A stretch of 64,000 nucleotides of DNA from CALBPI01 sp038529355 (GCA_038529355.1 JBCBDU010000015.1:1-64000), one strand, 5' to 3'; shown: positions 25,475 through 34,642, counted from the first letter of the stretch. Notes: generated from the letters alone by a model not told the origin. Translations and numbers: made by a program.

Positions 25475-26209
25475 CTAAGGTCCGGTTAACTCGAATGCCT
25501 CGGCGCTGTTGCCATCCGGATCCAGCAGGACCAATCCTTCGCACTGATCATCCAGCGATGCCAGTAACTCGCCGTCGCGACCCCATGTCGCGGATCGACC
25601 AGCGTGCGTTGTGCCGTCACTATCGCCGGTAGCGTTAGCCATGATAATCGCCACGCTGTGCGAACGGGAGAGCTGCGCAAAGTGTGCGTGAGCGCGTGCG
25701 ACGCCGACATCGTTCTTCGCAACGCTTGCCGCGTACAACGTTGCGCCCGCTGCGACCGCCTCGGCGGCGTGCTCGGTGCTCAACGCCTCGTAACAGATAG
25801 CCGGCGCTACGCGTTGTGTGCCTATAGGCATGTTCATATGTTCGCAACCCGGTTCGAAAAAAGCTAACTCGTCGGCATGCAATATCTGCTTTGAGTACAA
25901 CACTCGACTACCCGCCGGCGTGAAAAACAACTGGCTGATCCGCGGCTTGTGCGCGCCGCGGGTTGGCAGCCCGGCAGCTATCGTTATCTGGTAACGACGA
26001 CTGGCATCGCGCAACGCAGTCAGCCGCGGATCGGTGTGTGACAGACACAGCTCGGCGGCCTGCGTTGGTTCATAAGCGGTAATCGATAATTCAGGGAATA
26101 CAATAAGCTCGGCAGCACGCGATGCGGCGTGGCGCGCAAACATCACATGCCGAGCAATATTAGCGGCCACGTTGGCAGGTTCGGCTCGATACTGGGCGGC
26201 AGCGATCAT
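25475..26209 (-). CDS. nitrilase-superfamily carbon-nitrogen hydrolase
   Basis: A 244-residue protein with the complete Glu-Lys-Cys catalytic set: E40 in VFPELS, K107 in YSKQIL and C139 in AICYEAL. Length is typical of single-domain amidase-like nitrilase members. It hydrolyses an amide or nitrile-type bond in the cytoplasm; no substrate can be named. The gene is divergent from the unknown protein at 26399 and converges on the MscS channel. The TRGAHKPR region between E and K is close to the aliphatic-amidase/Nit arrangement. Confidence 0.9.
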   Translation of the reverse strand: MIAAAQYRAEPANVAANIARHVMFARHAASRAAELIVFPELSITAYEPTQAAELCLSHTDPRLTALRDASRRYQITIAAGLPTRGAHKPRISQLFFTPAGSRVLYSKQILHADELAFFEPGCEHMNMPIGTQRVAPAICYEALSTEHAAEAVAAGATLYAASVAKNDVGVARAHAHFAQLSRSHSVAIIMANATGDSDGTTHAGRSATWGRDGELLASLDDQCEGLVLLDPDGNSAEAFELTGP

Positions 26210-26398
26210 CGTGCGAGTGTACCGCTGATGAGCGCTCAGCGGTTACGCGATTGCAGCTGATGGGTGCGTGCTGTCGCGTGCGTGGGTTGTTGCGATTCGC
26301 CGACAGCGGCACTGCGCAGGCTGGTAACGAGCGGGGATAACGTGAGACGCTTGGCACAGTCCGCGGGCGGTTGCGGGTGCAGCGCCGTCATACATACG

Positions 26399-27151
26399 AT
26401 GCGTTTTCGTTGGAGCCAGCTTGCAGCGATGAATCAACCGGATAAGCGTCACAGGCATACGTTGATCTACCGTCAGGGTGTAGAGCACTGGCGCGCGCAA
26501 GGTAACCTCACGCGCGAGGGCGGCAACCTGTGTGCATTGCTGTTCAATTATCTTGCGATTGCTGTGCGTTTGTCGGACGAGTCCGAGCGACCAACAGACT
26601 GGCTTGCCGGTTGCGGGATCGCACCCGTACTCACGCGTGCGCTGGATCTGACCGAAACGATGCATTGTCGCGGTGACGAGCAACGCCCCGCAGGTAAGCC
26701 GTTTGCCTCGACCTATGATTTGCTGGTGTTCGCACACATGGCATGGGCGATCAACGATTGGGCATTGGGAGAGCGTGCGGTGCAGGTAGCGCGGCACCCG
26801 GCGATTACGCGCCGAACGTCGCCATTTTGGCTAGAGTACTCGAGAGCCGTGACGGCGTTGATCAATGGCAAAAGCTATCGCGCCAAGTCGTTGCAGACTC
26901 AAGGCATGGAGACTTACTGGAATGACTATCTGACGTTGTATGCCGCGCTTGCGCAGAACAAACCGTTGGATGAGCCTTTGATGCGTGTCGCCGCACAATT
27001 CGCCAAGCGCAATGCCGATAAGCGTCTGCGGCGTGACGCGCGAGCGATTGAAGGCACGGGCAACGACCCAGTGAACTGGGATTTCCGTCAGGACACGCTA
27101 CTCGCCTATGCGCGCCGGTCGGCACCGCTGCAATTTGAGGGGCGTCCCTAA
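26399..27151 (+). CDS. protein of unknown function
   Basis: A 250-residue protein; the likely start is ATG 26399, with another ATG ten codons on. The frame continues upstream to 26264 but that part is Cys/Gly-rich and does not look coding. I do not recognise the family. The body is helical and rich in Trp/Tyr (HMAWAINDWALGERAVQVARHP, given here as the stretch near 26730-26800), suggesting a soluble alpha-helical repeat-like fold. No signal peptide, membrane segment or nucleotide motif is visible. It is divergent from the nitrilase-family gene and has no plus-strand partner downstream. Confidence 0.6.
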   Translation: MRFRWSQLAAMNQPDKRHRHTLIYRQGVEHWRAQGNLTREGGNLCALLFNYLAIAVRLSDESERPTDWLAGCGIAPVLTRALDLTETMHCRGDEQRPAGKPFASTYDLLVFAHMAWAINDWALGERAVQVARHPAITRRTSPFWLEYSRAVTALINGKSYRAKSLQTQGMETYWNDYLTLYAALAQNKPLDEPLMRVAAQFAKRNADKRLRRDARAIEGTGNDPVNWDFRQDTLLAYARRSAPLQFEGRP

Positions 27152-27223
27152 CGGGCGTAGGCGCCGACTGCGTTATGCGCTCCGCCCGCTGCATAGCTTG
27201 TTGGGGGGGCAGGGACCCGCACG

Positions 27224-27688
27224 TTAGGCGACCGCGCTGTTCAACCCGCGATTGTGCTCTTTTCTGCCTAGATCATTGAGCAGCGCTCTTGCAGAGTCTG
27301 CATTCAACAAATAGGGGTTAAAGTCCTTCGTCGTGGAATAACGCAGGTAGATCGCATTGTTCTCTGCAGTAGGCGTTGCGTAATTCATAGACCATACCGC
27401 CCAGGATCTTGCTTTGATTTCACGATTCTCAATCACCTGAAGATCGAAATGGCGTCGATCGGCAATCAGTTTCGCAAGTAGTCCGTTGATTGCCGCACGG
27501 GGCCCCTCAATGGTCTGCAAGAAGTACTCCTTGTTGAACGTGAGCATGCCTGTGATGCCGGCTGCGCTGTTGTTCTCTTGCGCTTGATCAAGGATTTCCT
27601 TGAAGTCGGACGACGAAACGTCAGGATTGGCGCGGCTTGCGTACGTTAGGCTGGTCAAGATGTGCGCATCGGTGTGAATGTCATACAT
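27224..27688 (-). CDS. BLUF-domain blue-light receptor (stand-alone)
   Basis: A 154-residue protein made of one BLUF domain plus a short C-terminal extension. The flavin-photocycle residues are present with exact spacing to AppA: Y16 (SLTYAS), N40, Q58 (FLQTIEG), W99 and M101. It should bind FAD and respond to blue light by hydrogen-bond rearrangement. There is no output domain, so signalling must be through a partner. It is the last gene of a four-gene minus-strand operon that also has a second BLUF protein, an unrecognised protein and an EAL phosphodiesterase; gaps are 35-49 bp. Confidence 0.93.
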   Translation of the reverse strand: MYDIHTDAHILTSLTYASRANPDVSSSDFKEILDQAQENNSAAGITGMLTFNKEYFLQTIEGPRAAINGLLAKLIADRRHFDLQVIENREIKARSWAVWSMNYATPTAENNAIYLRYSTTKDFNPYLLNADSARALLNDLGRKEHNRGLNSAVA

Positions 27689-27734
27689 GGCGGAAGGTTC
27701 CTATACTCTGTTTAGGGCGGCGTGTCTTGAACGC

Positions 27735-28262
27735 TTAGCCTGCTCGTTTGAGACCGAACAGGCCGGTCTTCTTGCTCGTCTGCTTGCGGGTGTCTTGTTC
27801 TTGCATCTTCGTAAGCGTTTCGATCAGCATCATGATCTGCCGTGTGCTCATCAGGTACGGGTTGAACTTATCTGCCCCGGAAAACTGCAGCGCTTTGTCT
27901 TTGTGGCGTGCTGTAGGAGTCAGGTAGTTCATGTCCCAGTGTGTCCACCTGCGCTGATCGATTTCTTTCGCCTCAATGATCTGCAGAGAAAAATGACGTT
28001 GATCCTTGATAAGTTTACGCAGCAGTTCATTGATGACCGGGCGCCGACCTTCGATGCTCTGCAAAAAGTAATCATGGTTGAAAACAAGCACGCCGGTGAT
28101 GCCCCGGTTTGCATTATTCTTGCGTGCCTGATCGAGGATCTTGTTCAGCTCATCGTTTTCATTGTGTGAGTTATAACGGCTCACGTAGGTTAGCCGCATA
28201 AGAATGTGCTCACCATGCAGGAATTTGGCATTCCTCTCTTTGGCAACTTCAGCAATACTCAT
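27735..28262 (-). CDS. BLUF-domain blue-light receptor (stand-alone, second copy)
   Basis: A 175-residue paralogue of the neighbouring BLUF protein. Key residues again keep AppA spacing: Y26 (RLTYVS), N50, Q68 (FLQSIEG), W109 and M111. It has an extra 10-residue N-terminus and a basic C-terminal tail (TSKKTGLFGLKRAG) missing in the other copy, which may provide partner specificity. The two copies share GITG-L-FN-(D/E)YFLQ and the NY-TPTA segment, so they arose by duplication. With no output domain, it probably controls the EAL protein encoded upstream in the same operon. Confidence 0.93.
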   Translation of the reverse strand: MSIAEVAKERNAKFLHGEHILMRLTYVSRYNSHNENDELNKILDQARKNNANRGITGVLVFNHDYFLQSIEGRRPVINELLRKLIKDQRHFSLQIIEAKEIDQRRWTHWDMNYLTPTARHKDKALQFSGADKFNPYLMSTRQIMMLIETLTKMQEQDTRKQTSKKTGLFGLKRAG

Positions 28263-28311
28263 AGTGATTGAGACTCCGTAATGATGTTATTTGGATGCTT
28301 GATTCGCCGAA

Positions 28312-28920
28312 CTATCTTCGGCGCAACTGACTTTCGATTTTTGATAGATCGCGCGACGATTTCATTCCTGCTGCGCGTAGGCCGCGAATCAGGGCGACGA
28401 ACTCGATCGGAGAATCGCATTCCTCGAGCTTAAATAGCCACTGCCACTCGTCTTGCAGACCATTCGATTTTTCGATGATTTCAGCAAGTGTCGTGCGCGC
28501 TTGATCGATGGACAATGGCGCGGAGATCGCCGGTTTGTCTTCGACCATGTTGGAAATGCTGTCTAGCAATTTGTCTTCCCGTTTTTGCTCGAGACTGACT
28601 ACCTGTGCTTGGACGGTCGGCGCGTCGTCGCCAAGAACGATTTCCTCATGCACCTGGTCCGGCTGCGGGTTGGCTGCGCCAGAACCCTGTTTTTGGATGT
28701 AGTCGAGGCCTAGCAGCAAATCAATATATTGATCGATGCCGCCGGCACTCTTGAAGGCGGCGCTGTCGCGAAGCGAACTCTGAAAGTCTGCGTACGTGTT
28801 TTTTCCATTGATAAGAATCAGCAGTGTCCGTGCCTCTCTGGGCAGGATCGTGTTGGACTGCTGTTGCACCTCCAACACGCCTTGCGGTGTTTTCTCGAAT
28901 ATGTCTGTCGGTTGTAACAT
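28312..28920 (-). CDS. unrecognised protein of the BLUF/EAL operon
   Basis: A 202-residue soluble protein. Residues 1-80 (LPREARTLLILINGKNTYADF, positions about 27-47, then a Leu-rich helix) look like a winged-helix-type or PilZ-partner-like module seen at the N-terminus of some c-di-GMP-related proteins. Residues 85-135 are a charged linker. Residues 138-202 form a helical C-terminal domain. No catalytic residues are apparent. It lies between the EAL gene (35 bp away) and the BLUF genes (49 bp), so it is a good candidate for the adaptor carrying the light signal to the phosphodiesterase. That role is inferred only from position. Confidence 0.7.
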   Translation of the reverse strand: MLQPTDIFEKTPQGVLEVQQQSNTILPREARTLLILINGKNTYADFQSSLRDSAAFKSAGGIDQYIDLLLGLDYIQKQGSGAANPQPDQVHEEIVLGDDAPTVQAQVVSLEQKREDKLLDSISNMVEDKPAISAPLSIDQARTTLAEIIEKSNGLQDEWQWLFKLEECDSPIEFVALIRGLRAAGMKSSRDLSKIESQLRRR

Positions 28921-28955
28921 CGGTGTTGTCCCTATCGCACTTACGCTCTAATCCG

Positions 28956-29858
28956 CTATCGCCGGACAGGCGGTCTTTTTATGAATGAGATGATCTGATC
29001 TAACGGCAGCGGTTTGCAGAAACCGAACCCTTGGCCGTATCTGCACCCAAGCTCGGAAAGACTTATGTCTTCCTGTACGTTTTGCGTACCCTCGGCAATG
29101 ACTTTCAGACCCAGTGCGCTACCCATTTTCACCAGATGCTGTACAGCCTGTCGTGCAATGTCGCTGCGGCGCAGCTTCGAAACCAATCTGCGATCTAGTT
29201 TTAAGCCACTGACTGGCATATCGACCAAGGTGCTGATCGAAGAGTATCCGGTGCCAAAATCGTCGAGGGTGATACGAAACCCTGCCGCCGAAAGATGATG
29301 GATCGTTTCGAACGCATCGGACCCGGTATCGAGTCGCTGACTTTCGGTGATTTCAATTTCAAGATCGTCCACACACAACTCATGCTCGTGCAGCAGATTA
29401 GTCAGTGACTGCGCTAAGTCTTTGTCGGCGGCGAGCTGCTCCGCTGATAGGTTGATGGCCACGTAGGGTAGATGCACGCCTTGACATCGGATGTGCTGCA
29501 GTTGTTGGCATGCCAATGACGCTATTTCATGCGCAAATGGAGCGGCCAGACGTGAGTTTTCGACAGTATCAATAAAGTGTTGAGGTAGGATGACGGCGCC
29601 GTTGGCCAGGCGGATGCGAGCAAGACACTCCACGCCAAGAATGCGTCCTGTATATAGATCGTACTGAGGCTGATGATGGATTCTAACGGCGCTGTTGTTG
29701 ATCGCGTCTTCAACTTCAACGATGGACAACGATTGCTGGCGGACTGCTTTAGGTGTGCGCGCTGGTGCGTCGAGAATGGTACGCAAGTGACCGATGTCGA
29801 GCGTCTGCGAAACGTCAGGATCTATGTCGGTATGACAATGTGTATTTAATGTATCCAT
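28956..29858 (-). CDS. EAL-domain c-di-GMP phosphodiesterase
   Basis: A 300-residue protein with one EAL domain (about 50-295) and a short N-terminal region with no sensor domain. The motif is ECL (E77) rather than EAL, but the metal and catalytic residues look complete: N in INLSAEQL, E in EITES, the DD pair in LDDFGTGYSS, K in LKLDRRLV, E in IAEGTQ and Q in YGQGF. It should cleave c-di-GMP to pGpG. It is the first gene of the operon with two BLUF receptors, so the activity is probably light-controlled in trans, unlike E. coli BluF, where BLUF and a degenerate EAL domain are fused. Confidence 0.92.
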   Translation of the reverse strand: MDTLNTHCHTDIDPDVSQTLDIGHLRTILDAPARTPKAVRQQSLSIVEVEDAINNSAVRIHHQPQYDLYTGRILGVECLARIRLANGAVILPQHFIDTVENSRLAAPFAHEIASLACQQLQHIRCQGVHLPYVAINLSAEQLAADKDLAQSLTNLLHEHELCVDDLEIEITESQRLDTGSDAFETIHHLSAAGFRITLDDFGTGYSSISTLVDMPVSGLKLDRRLVSKLRRSDIARQAVQHLVKMGSALGLKVIAEGTQNVQEDISLSELGCRYGQGFGFCKPLPLDQIISFIKRPPVRR

Positions 29859-30328
29859 TCGCCTCTCAGTGGCTTTGGATATCCTTATCGTTGGTCAGGC
29901 GGCATCCGGTGCTGTCTGCTTTGGTGTACAGACTCTATGCAAACCGCCGAAAGTAATCTGTGATCTGCCTCCTGTTTTGTTAGACACGTCCAGCTTTATT
30001 GCGAAAAAAAGCTGTTTCCGCGCGAAAATATTAGACAAATAATAGTCAAATTCGTGTGTAGTGCACTATAGTACGTCAGTCACCTCGATCTTGTGCTGAT
30101 CCGCATTGTCGTTGGCGTACGAGTGCGTTGCGATGATTTTGAGGCGTACGATAAACCCGAGCGTAGCTATAACGCTTCAATGAAGCGTCCACCAACAGCT
30201 ATGTAGCGACTAACAATTCACAGCAGTTAGTATATGGCCTTTACAAGACGAATTGCCGGTGTACGCCTCACGACGATGCGATCCGTTGAAGCGAACCATG
30301 GTCGGACGCGTTGGGCTACAGAGTTACG
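29859..30328. promoter_or_regulatory. 470-bp divergent control region of the BLUF/EAL operon
   Basis: No gene is present. The part from about 29990 to 30070 is strongly AT-rich against the local background and contains, on the minus strand, a TTGACT hexamer (plus 30044-30049) and the palindrome TAGTGCACTA at 30059-30068. These are plausible promoter and operator elements for the light operon. The remainder up to the lipase start shows no further structure that I can support. Confidence 0.4.
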
Positions 30329-31753
30329 ATGAAAAACGTTGGTAGACTGTTTTGTTGCGCCATTCTGGTGCTAGCTGGATGTGCGACCTCAGGGGAGCGC
30401 GAGTTTCTTGCATTGAACTACCAGCGCGCAGCGCAAGTGGAGGGGCCTGACCGGAATCCGGTGTTGGTCATCCCGGGGTTGCTGGGATCGACGCTGCGCA
30501 ATACCACGACCGATGAGTACATTTGGGGTGGTTTTGATCGGGTCTCCGTGAATCCGGAGCGCGAGCACGGATTGCGGGAACTCGCACTGCCATTTGCACC
30601 GGGCATCGGTGGTCAGGTGAATGCATTTGATGATGTGGAAGCCACATGGGTGCTCGAACGTGCGCGCGTGCGGTTGTTAGGTCTGCCGTTTAATCTGAAT
30701 GTTTACGCCGGCATTTTGCAGACCTTAGGTGCCGGTGGCTATCGTGACGAGACGCTGGGGACAGCCGGCGCAATCGACTACGGCGACGGGCATTTTACGT
30801 GCTTTCAGTTCGCCTACGACTGGCGCCGTGACATCGTCGAGTCGGCGCAACGCCTCCATCGCTATGTCAATGAAAAACGTGCGCTGGTCCAGCGCGAGTA
30901 TTTCGAGCGGTATGGGGTAGAGCAGGCGGACGTCAAATTCGACGTCGTTGCACACTCGATGGGCGGTCTGGTGGCGCGTTACTACCTGATGTACGGCGAT
31001 CAGGATTTGCCGGCCGATGGTAGTCTGCCGGAGCTGACGTGGGCGGGTGCGAAAAACGTTGAGCGTGTCATCTTGGTCGCGACGCCAAATGCAGGTTCGA
31101 TGCTGACCGTCAACAATCTGGTCAACGGATTGTCGTTGGGCCCTTTGCAACCCACGTATTCTGCTGCACTGTTGGGGACTTATCCCGCGACTTACCAATT
31201 GCTGCCGCGCGCTAATCACCGTGTTGTCTGGCGTGATACCGAGACAACTGTTGGCGACCTGACGTCGGTCTCGTTGTGGCGTCAGCTCAATTGGGGGCTC
31301 GCATCACCGCAAGCCGACAAGGAACTGCAAATGCTGTTGCCCGATGTGCGCTCGGCGCAGGATCGTGCCGTGGTCGCAGAAGCGCTGCAAGCGCGCTTGT
31401 TGTTGCGCGCCAAGCGTTTTCACGCTGCGCTGGACCGTGCAGCGACGCTGCCCGATGGCGTGCAAATGATGCTAGTCGTTGGCGATGGTGAGCCGACGGC
31501 GGCAAGGATTGTGGTCGAGCGCGGCAGCGGCGCGATTGAAATCGTCGATTACGCCGATGGTGATGGCACAGTGCTGCGTGGCAGTGTGCTTAACGATGTG
31601 CGCAGTGACAGTGATTGGGCGCCGGAACTGCGCACAACGTTGGACTACGATTTCGCTCTGTTCTTGCCGGACACGCATAAGAACCTGACTAGCAATACGA
31701 CGTTCACTGACAATATCCTGTATTGGTTGCTCGAGCATCCACGAGCAAGATAA
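30329..31753 (+). CDS. LCAT-like lipase/acyltransferase lipoprotein
   Basis: A 474-residue lipoprotein starting at ATG 30329. The signal peptide ends in LVLAGC (C18). The alpha/beta-hydrolase part shows the LCAT/PGAP1-type entrance VLVIPGLLGS (45-54), the nucleophile S210 in VVAHSMGG and ATPNAGS after the next strand; acidic and His catalytic residues are probably in DYADGDGT and DTHKNL near the C-terminus. It may hydrolyse or transfer acyl chains of phospholipids at the envelope. The in-frame TTG at 30311 is rejected because it would spoil the signal peptide. No operon partner. Confidence 0.85.
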   Translation: MKNVGRLFCCAILVLAGCATSGEREFLALNYQRAAQVEGPDRNPVLVIPGLLGSTLRNTTTDEYIWGGFDRVSVNPEREHGLRELALPFAPGIGGQVNAFDDVEATWVLERARVRLLGLPFNLNVYAGILQTLGAGGYRDETLGTAGAIDYGDGHFTCFQFAYDWRRDIVESAQRLHRYVNEKRALVQREYFERYGVEQADVKFDVVAHSMGGLVARYYLMYGDQDLPADGSLPELTWAGAKNVERVILVATPNAGSMLTVNNLVNGLSLGPLQPTYSAALLGTYPATYQLLPRANHRVVWRDTETTVGDLTSVSLWRQLNWGLASPQADKELQMLLPDVRSAQDRAVVAEALQARLLLRAKRFHAALDRAATLPDGVQMMLVVGDGEPTAARIVVERGSGAIEIVDYADGDGTVLRGSVLNDVRSDSDWAPELRTTLDYDFALFLPDTHKNLTSNTTFTDNILYWLLEHPRAR

Positions 31754-31938
31754 TGGCGTGCGTTGGTTGTGCCGGTCGGCGCTCAACTGTGGCAAAAGCA
31801 ATCAGAACACACACGATCAGCAAGCGCTCGTTTGTGCCAGCACGGTGCCTGACTGTGGCACACAACAGTTCAGTGTTTTGCTGATGATCTGCGTTGCTTG
31901 CGTGCCGATTGATTCAAGAATTTCAATGTGTTGTCGCC

Positions 31939-32994
31939 ATGCTACGTATGGCAGAGAAGGCGAGCAAACTGACTGGCAATGAATCGCTGCGCTCCGTGTA
32001 CCGAACGGGCAACAGCCGTTGGTCGCATGTGCGCCGTCGAACGCGAGAAATACTGGCGCGCGATTGCACCCATGATCCCTTGAGTATCGCCGTCGATTGC
32101 TTCTTGATTGCACTGATTTGCATTAGTGTGTTGGGTATCGTGCTCGAGTCAATTCAGAGCTTGTATCAGGCACATCGTGCGGTGTTCGACGTGATCGAGA
32201 TTTTTACCGTGTCGGTATTTAGCATTGAGTACGTGTTGCGGATCTGGAGCTGTGTTGAGCGACCGGCTGCAGCTCACAGCACCAGACGCGCTTTCGGTGA
32301 GCGCCTTGCGTATGTTCGCAGTCCAGCGGCGCTGATCGATCTTGTTTCTATCTTGCCGTTCTATCTGACGTGTTTCGGTTTGGTTACTAGTAGTGACTTC
32401 CGGTTTCTGCGCGCGGTACGGCTGTTACGTGTATTGAAATTAACGCGCTATTCGGGCGCCTTCGATACGCTGGCAAGCGCCGTGCGAGAAAACATGCGCG
32501 CGTTCGCGGCTGGCTTATTTGTGCTGATCATCGCGATGCTGATTGCAGCCACAGGGATGTATTACTTCGAACGCACGGCGCAACCCGAAGCCTTCTCAAG
32601 CATTCCGGCAGCGATGTGGTGGGCGTTTGCGACACTGACAACGGTGGGTTATGGCGACATCGTGCCGGTGACTGTCGGCGGCAAGACTTTTGGCGCGGTG
32701 ATTTCCGTTGTTGGCATCGGCATGGTTGCGCTGCCGACCGGTATTTTGGCATCAGCCTTTACCGAGCAACTGCGTCAACGTACCGAGCGCTATCGTATGG
32801 AATCCGACAACGCCTGGCGTGATGGTGTCGTAACGGATGAGGAAGAGGCGAGTCTGGAGGCGTTACGCGAACAATTGGGACTCAGTCGACATACGGCGAG
32901 CCAGATTCTTGACCACGAGCGAGTCAAATCGATGCTGCGCGAGGGCTCTGCCGCGTTGACCTGTCCTACCTGCGGCGCCGAGTCGAAATCATAA
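31939..32994 (+). CDS. voltage-gated potassium channel (Kv-type) with zinc-ribbon-like tail
   Basis: A 351-residue six-segment channel. S1-S3 occupy about 45-145, S4 is RFLRAVRLLRVLKLTR (155-170) with arginines every third residue, and the selectivity filter TVGYGD is at 235-240 between S5 and S6. The cytoplasmic tail has a helix (DEEEASLEALREQLGL) and ends in CPTCG, half of a zinc ribbon that may pair between subunits. The family forms tetrameric potassium channels opened by depolarisation. ATG 31939 is chosen; ATG 31948 is an alternative. It stands alone on the plus strand. Confidence 0.93.
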   Translation: MLRMAEKASKLTGNESLRSVYRTGNSRWSHVRRRTREILARDCTHDPLSIAVDCFLIALICISVLGIVLESIQSLYQAHRAVFDVIEIFTVSVFSIEYVLRIWSCVERPAAAHSTRRAFGERLAYVRSPAALIDLVSILPFYLTCFGLVTSSDFRFLRAVRLLRVLKLTRYSGAFDTLASAVRENMRAFAAGLFVLIIAMLIAATGMYYFERTAQPEAFSSIPAAMWWAFATLTTVGYGDIVPVTVGGKTFGAVISVVGIGMVALPTGILASAFTEQLRQRTERYRMESDNAWRDGVVTDEEEASLEALREQLGLSRHTASQILDHERVKSMLREGSAALTCPTCGAESKS

Positions 32995-33118
32995 ACGGCT
33001 GTGACGACCTCTACGTAGCGGTGAGTATGATCGTACCACTGGTAGCGGCAACCACTGCGTTCCGCTGACGTGTCAGTAGCAGACTCGATGGTCGCGCGCT
33101 CGCGATAGGCGCGCGTCG

Positions 33119-33727
33119 CTAGACCGCCAGCAATTGTTGCGGGGGTTGCCAGCCGGATAGGTCGCGGATGCGCGCCAACCAGCGCTCGACGGCCGCCGGA
33201 ACATCGACGTCGGCGTCCTGCGCATGCACCAGGTAGCCACAAATCGAGAAATCGGCGATGGTCGGCGCGCTACCGAGAATGAAAGCGCCCGTATCGGTGA
33301 GTCGATCACTCAGCGTTGCGACATCGCTCTGGTAGCGGGCAAGCAAATAATCGCGCGCTGCCGGTGCGAGCCGAGAGTCGCTAAACAGTTTGTCGGCGCG
33401 CAGCTGCGGCAGACACATGCCAATCTTGTTGGCTTCCCACATGAGCCATTCAAGACACTGTTGCAGCGTGCGCGGGTCCTGTGCGCCCCAACCGCCACAC
33501 CGCTGCGCAAGATGCACGAGGATCGCATTGGACTGCGCATAGGCGATGCCATCGTCCAGCAGCAGCGGCACTTCGCCCCAAGTTGCATGATGGCGGAATT
33601 CGGCTGGTCGCGATTCTCGCGGCGCAAAGATATCAATGCACTCGTAGTCGTGTGCAATGTCTGCCACGCGTAACATCAACCGGACTTTGAACGCATGACC
33701 CGAGTCAGGGTGTCCAAACAGTTTCAT
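33119..33727 (-). CDS. glutathione S-transferase family protein
   Basis: A 202-residue GST-fold protein starting at ATG 33727. The N-terminal thioredoxin-like domain has MKLFGHPDSGHAFKVR, where Ser10 is in the position of the catalytic Ser/Cys, the cis-proline in GEVPLLL and the glutathione-binding QSNAIL. The C-terminal helical domain contains PTIADFSICGYL, the N-capping motif of the family. Typical roles are detoxification or glutathione-dependent isomerisation. No neighbour suggests a substrate. Confidence 0.88.
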   Translation of the reverse strand: MKLFGHPDSGHAFKVRLMLRVADIAHDYECIDIFAPRESRPAEFRHHATWGEVPLLLDDGIAYAQSNAILVHLAQRCGGWGAQDPRTLQQCLEWLMWEANKIGMCLPQLRADKLFSDSRLAPAARDYLLARYQSDVATLSDRLTDTGAFILGSAPTIADFSICGYLVHAQDADVDVPAAVERWLARIRDLSGWQPPQQLLAV

Positions 33728-33940
33728 CAAGCGCTATCGCCTCCGGCGTTGGTATTGATCGTATAACCAGAGATAAGTGTAGGGCGTCGCGCGAAAAACG
33801 TCGATGGGCTCGGCATGCTTGGTTGCGCTACTACCTCGCCGAGCGCCAGCGCGAGGCGTTCTGCAGCCGGGCGTTTGGACAAACGCACCGGTGCCTGCTT
33901 CATTCAAGACTAACGCTTGCATTGTGTGCTGGCGGACCGG

Positions 33941-34642
33941 TTATGCGCCGGACAACGCACCGCTATACGGTATCGGTCCGGTGGGTGCACCTGTTGGCGA
34001 ACCACCGACTGGCTCGATACTGATTGCCAGAGCCGCGCCTGTTGCCAGCGCGCGGTATTGTGCGTCATTGAGCGTCAGCTGCGCGTTGATATCGCGATTC
34101 AGGATGCCGAGCGACACGGGCACACTGCCATCAGCTGGCACGATCCAAAGTTGATAATCGCGATCGGTTGGCGGTGGCGGTGCGTTCAGGGCGCGTAACT
34201 GCACGCGTCGAGCTTGCTGATAACTGTCGACGATCCATGCCGGTTGCTTGTCGTCGTCCTGCAAGATGCTCGTGTAGGCCGGCGGCGCATCGTCGACCGG
34301 TGTGTCGAAGTACAGCACCGACAAGGCGACGGCGAGCACCGCAACGGCTGCCACGAGCCAGCGATTGATCGTCGATGGCACACGTGTTCGCGTTACCGCA
34401 CGCGGGTTGTGCTCACTATCGAGTGCCTGCTCGATGTCTCGCCATACAGAAGCAGGCGGCGTCACCGGCTCAACGCGTGCCGCAAGGCTATTGATCCGGC
34501 GCTCCCACGCGTAGGTTGATTGGCGCACCGTGAGGTCCGCGCGCATCAGGCGCTCGAAGCGTCGACGCGGCAATCCTTGCAGCGTGCCCAGCACATATTC
34601 GGCAGCCAGTCGGTCGATCAGTTGCGGGTCGGAATAATTCAT
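33941..34642 (-). CDS. anti-sigma-K factor RskA-like protein
   Basis: A 233-residue single-pass membrane protein. Residues 1-85 form the cytoplasmic anti-sigma domain (LAAEYVLGTLQGLPRRRFERLM is the family pattern, near 34570-34640), a membrane segment is at about 94-112, and the periplasmic part is an RskA C-terminal domain (YQLWIVPADGSVPVSLGIL). It starts at ATG 34642, overlapping the sigma gene stop by four bases. It should hold the sigma factor inactive until regulated proteolysis releases it. Confidence 0.9.
   Translation of the reverse strand: MNYSDPQLIDRLAAEYVLGTLQGLPRRRFERLMRADLTVRQSTYAWERRINSLAARVEPVTPPASVWRDIEQALDSEHNPRAVTRTRVPSTINRWLVAAVAVLAVALSVLYFDTPVDDAPPAYTSILQDDDKQPAWIVDSYQQARRVQLRALNAPPPPTDRDYQLWIVPADGSVPVSLGILNRDINAQLTLNDAQYRALATGAALAISIEPVGGSPTGAPTGPIPYSGALSGA

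Noticed and set aside
30311..30328. TTG start for the LCAT-like lipoprotein
   Set aside because: It adds residues before a well-formed lipoprotein signal peptide that begins at ATG 30329.
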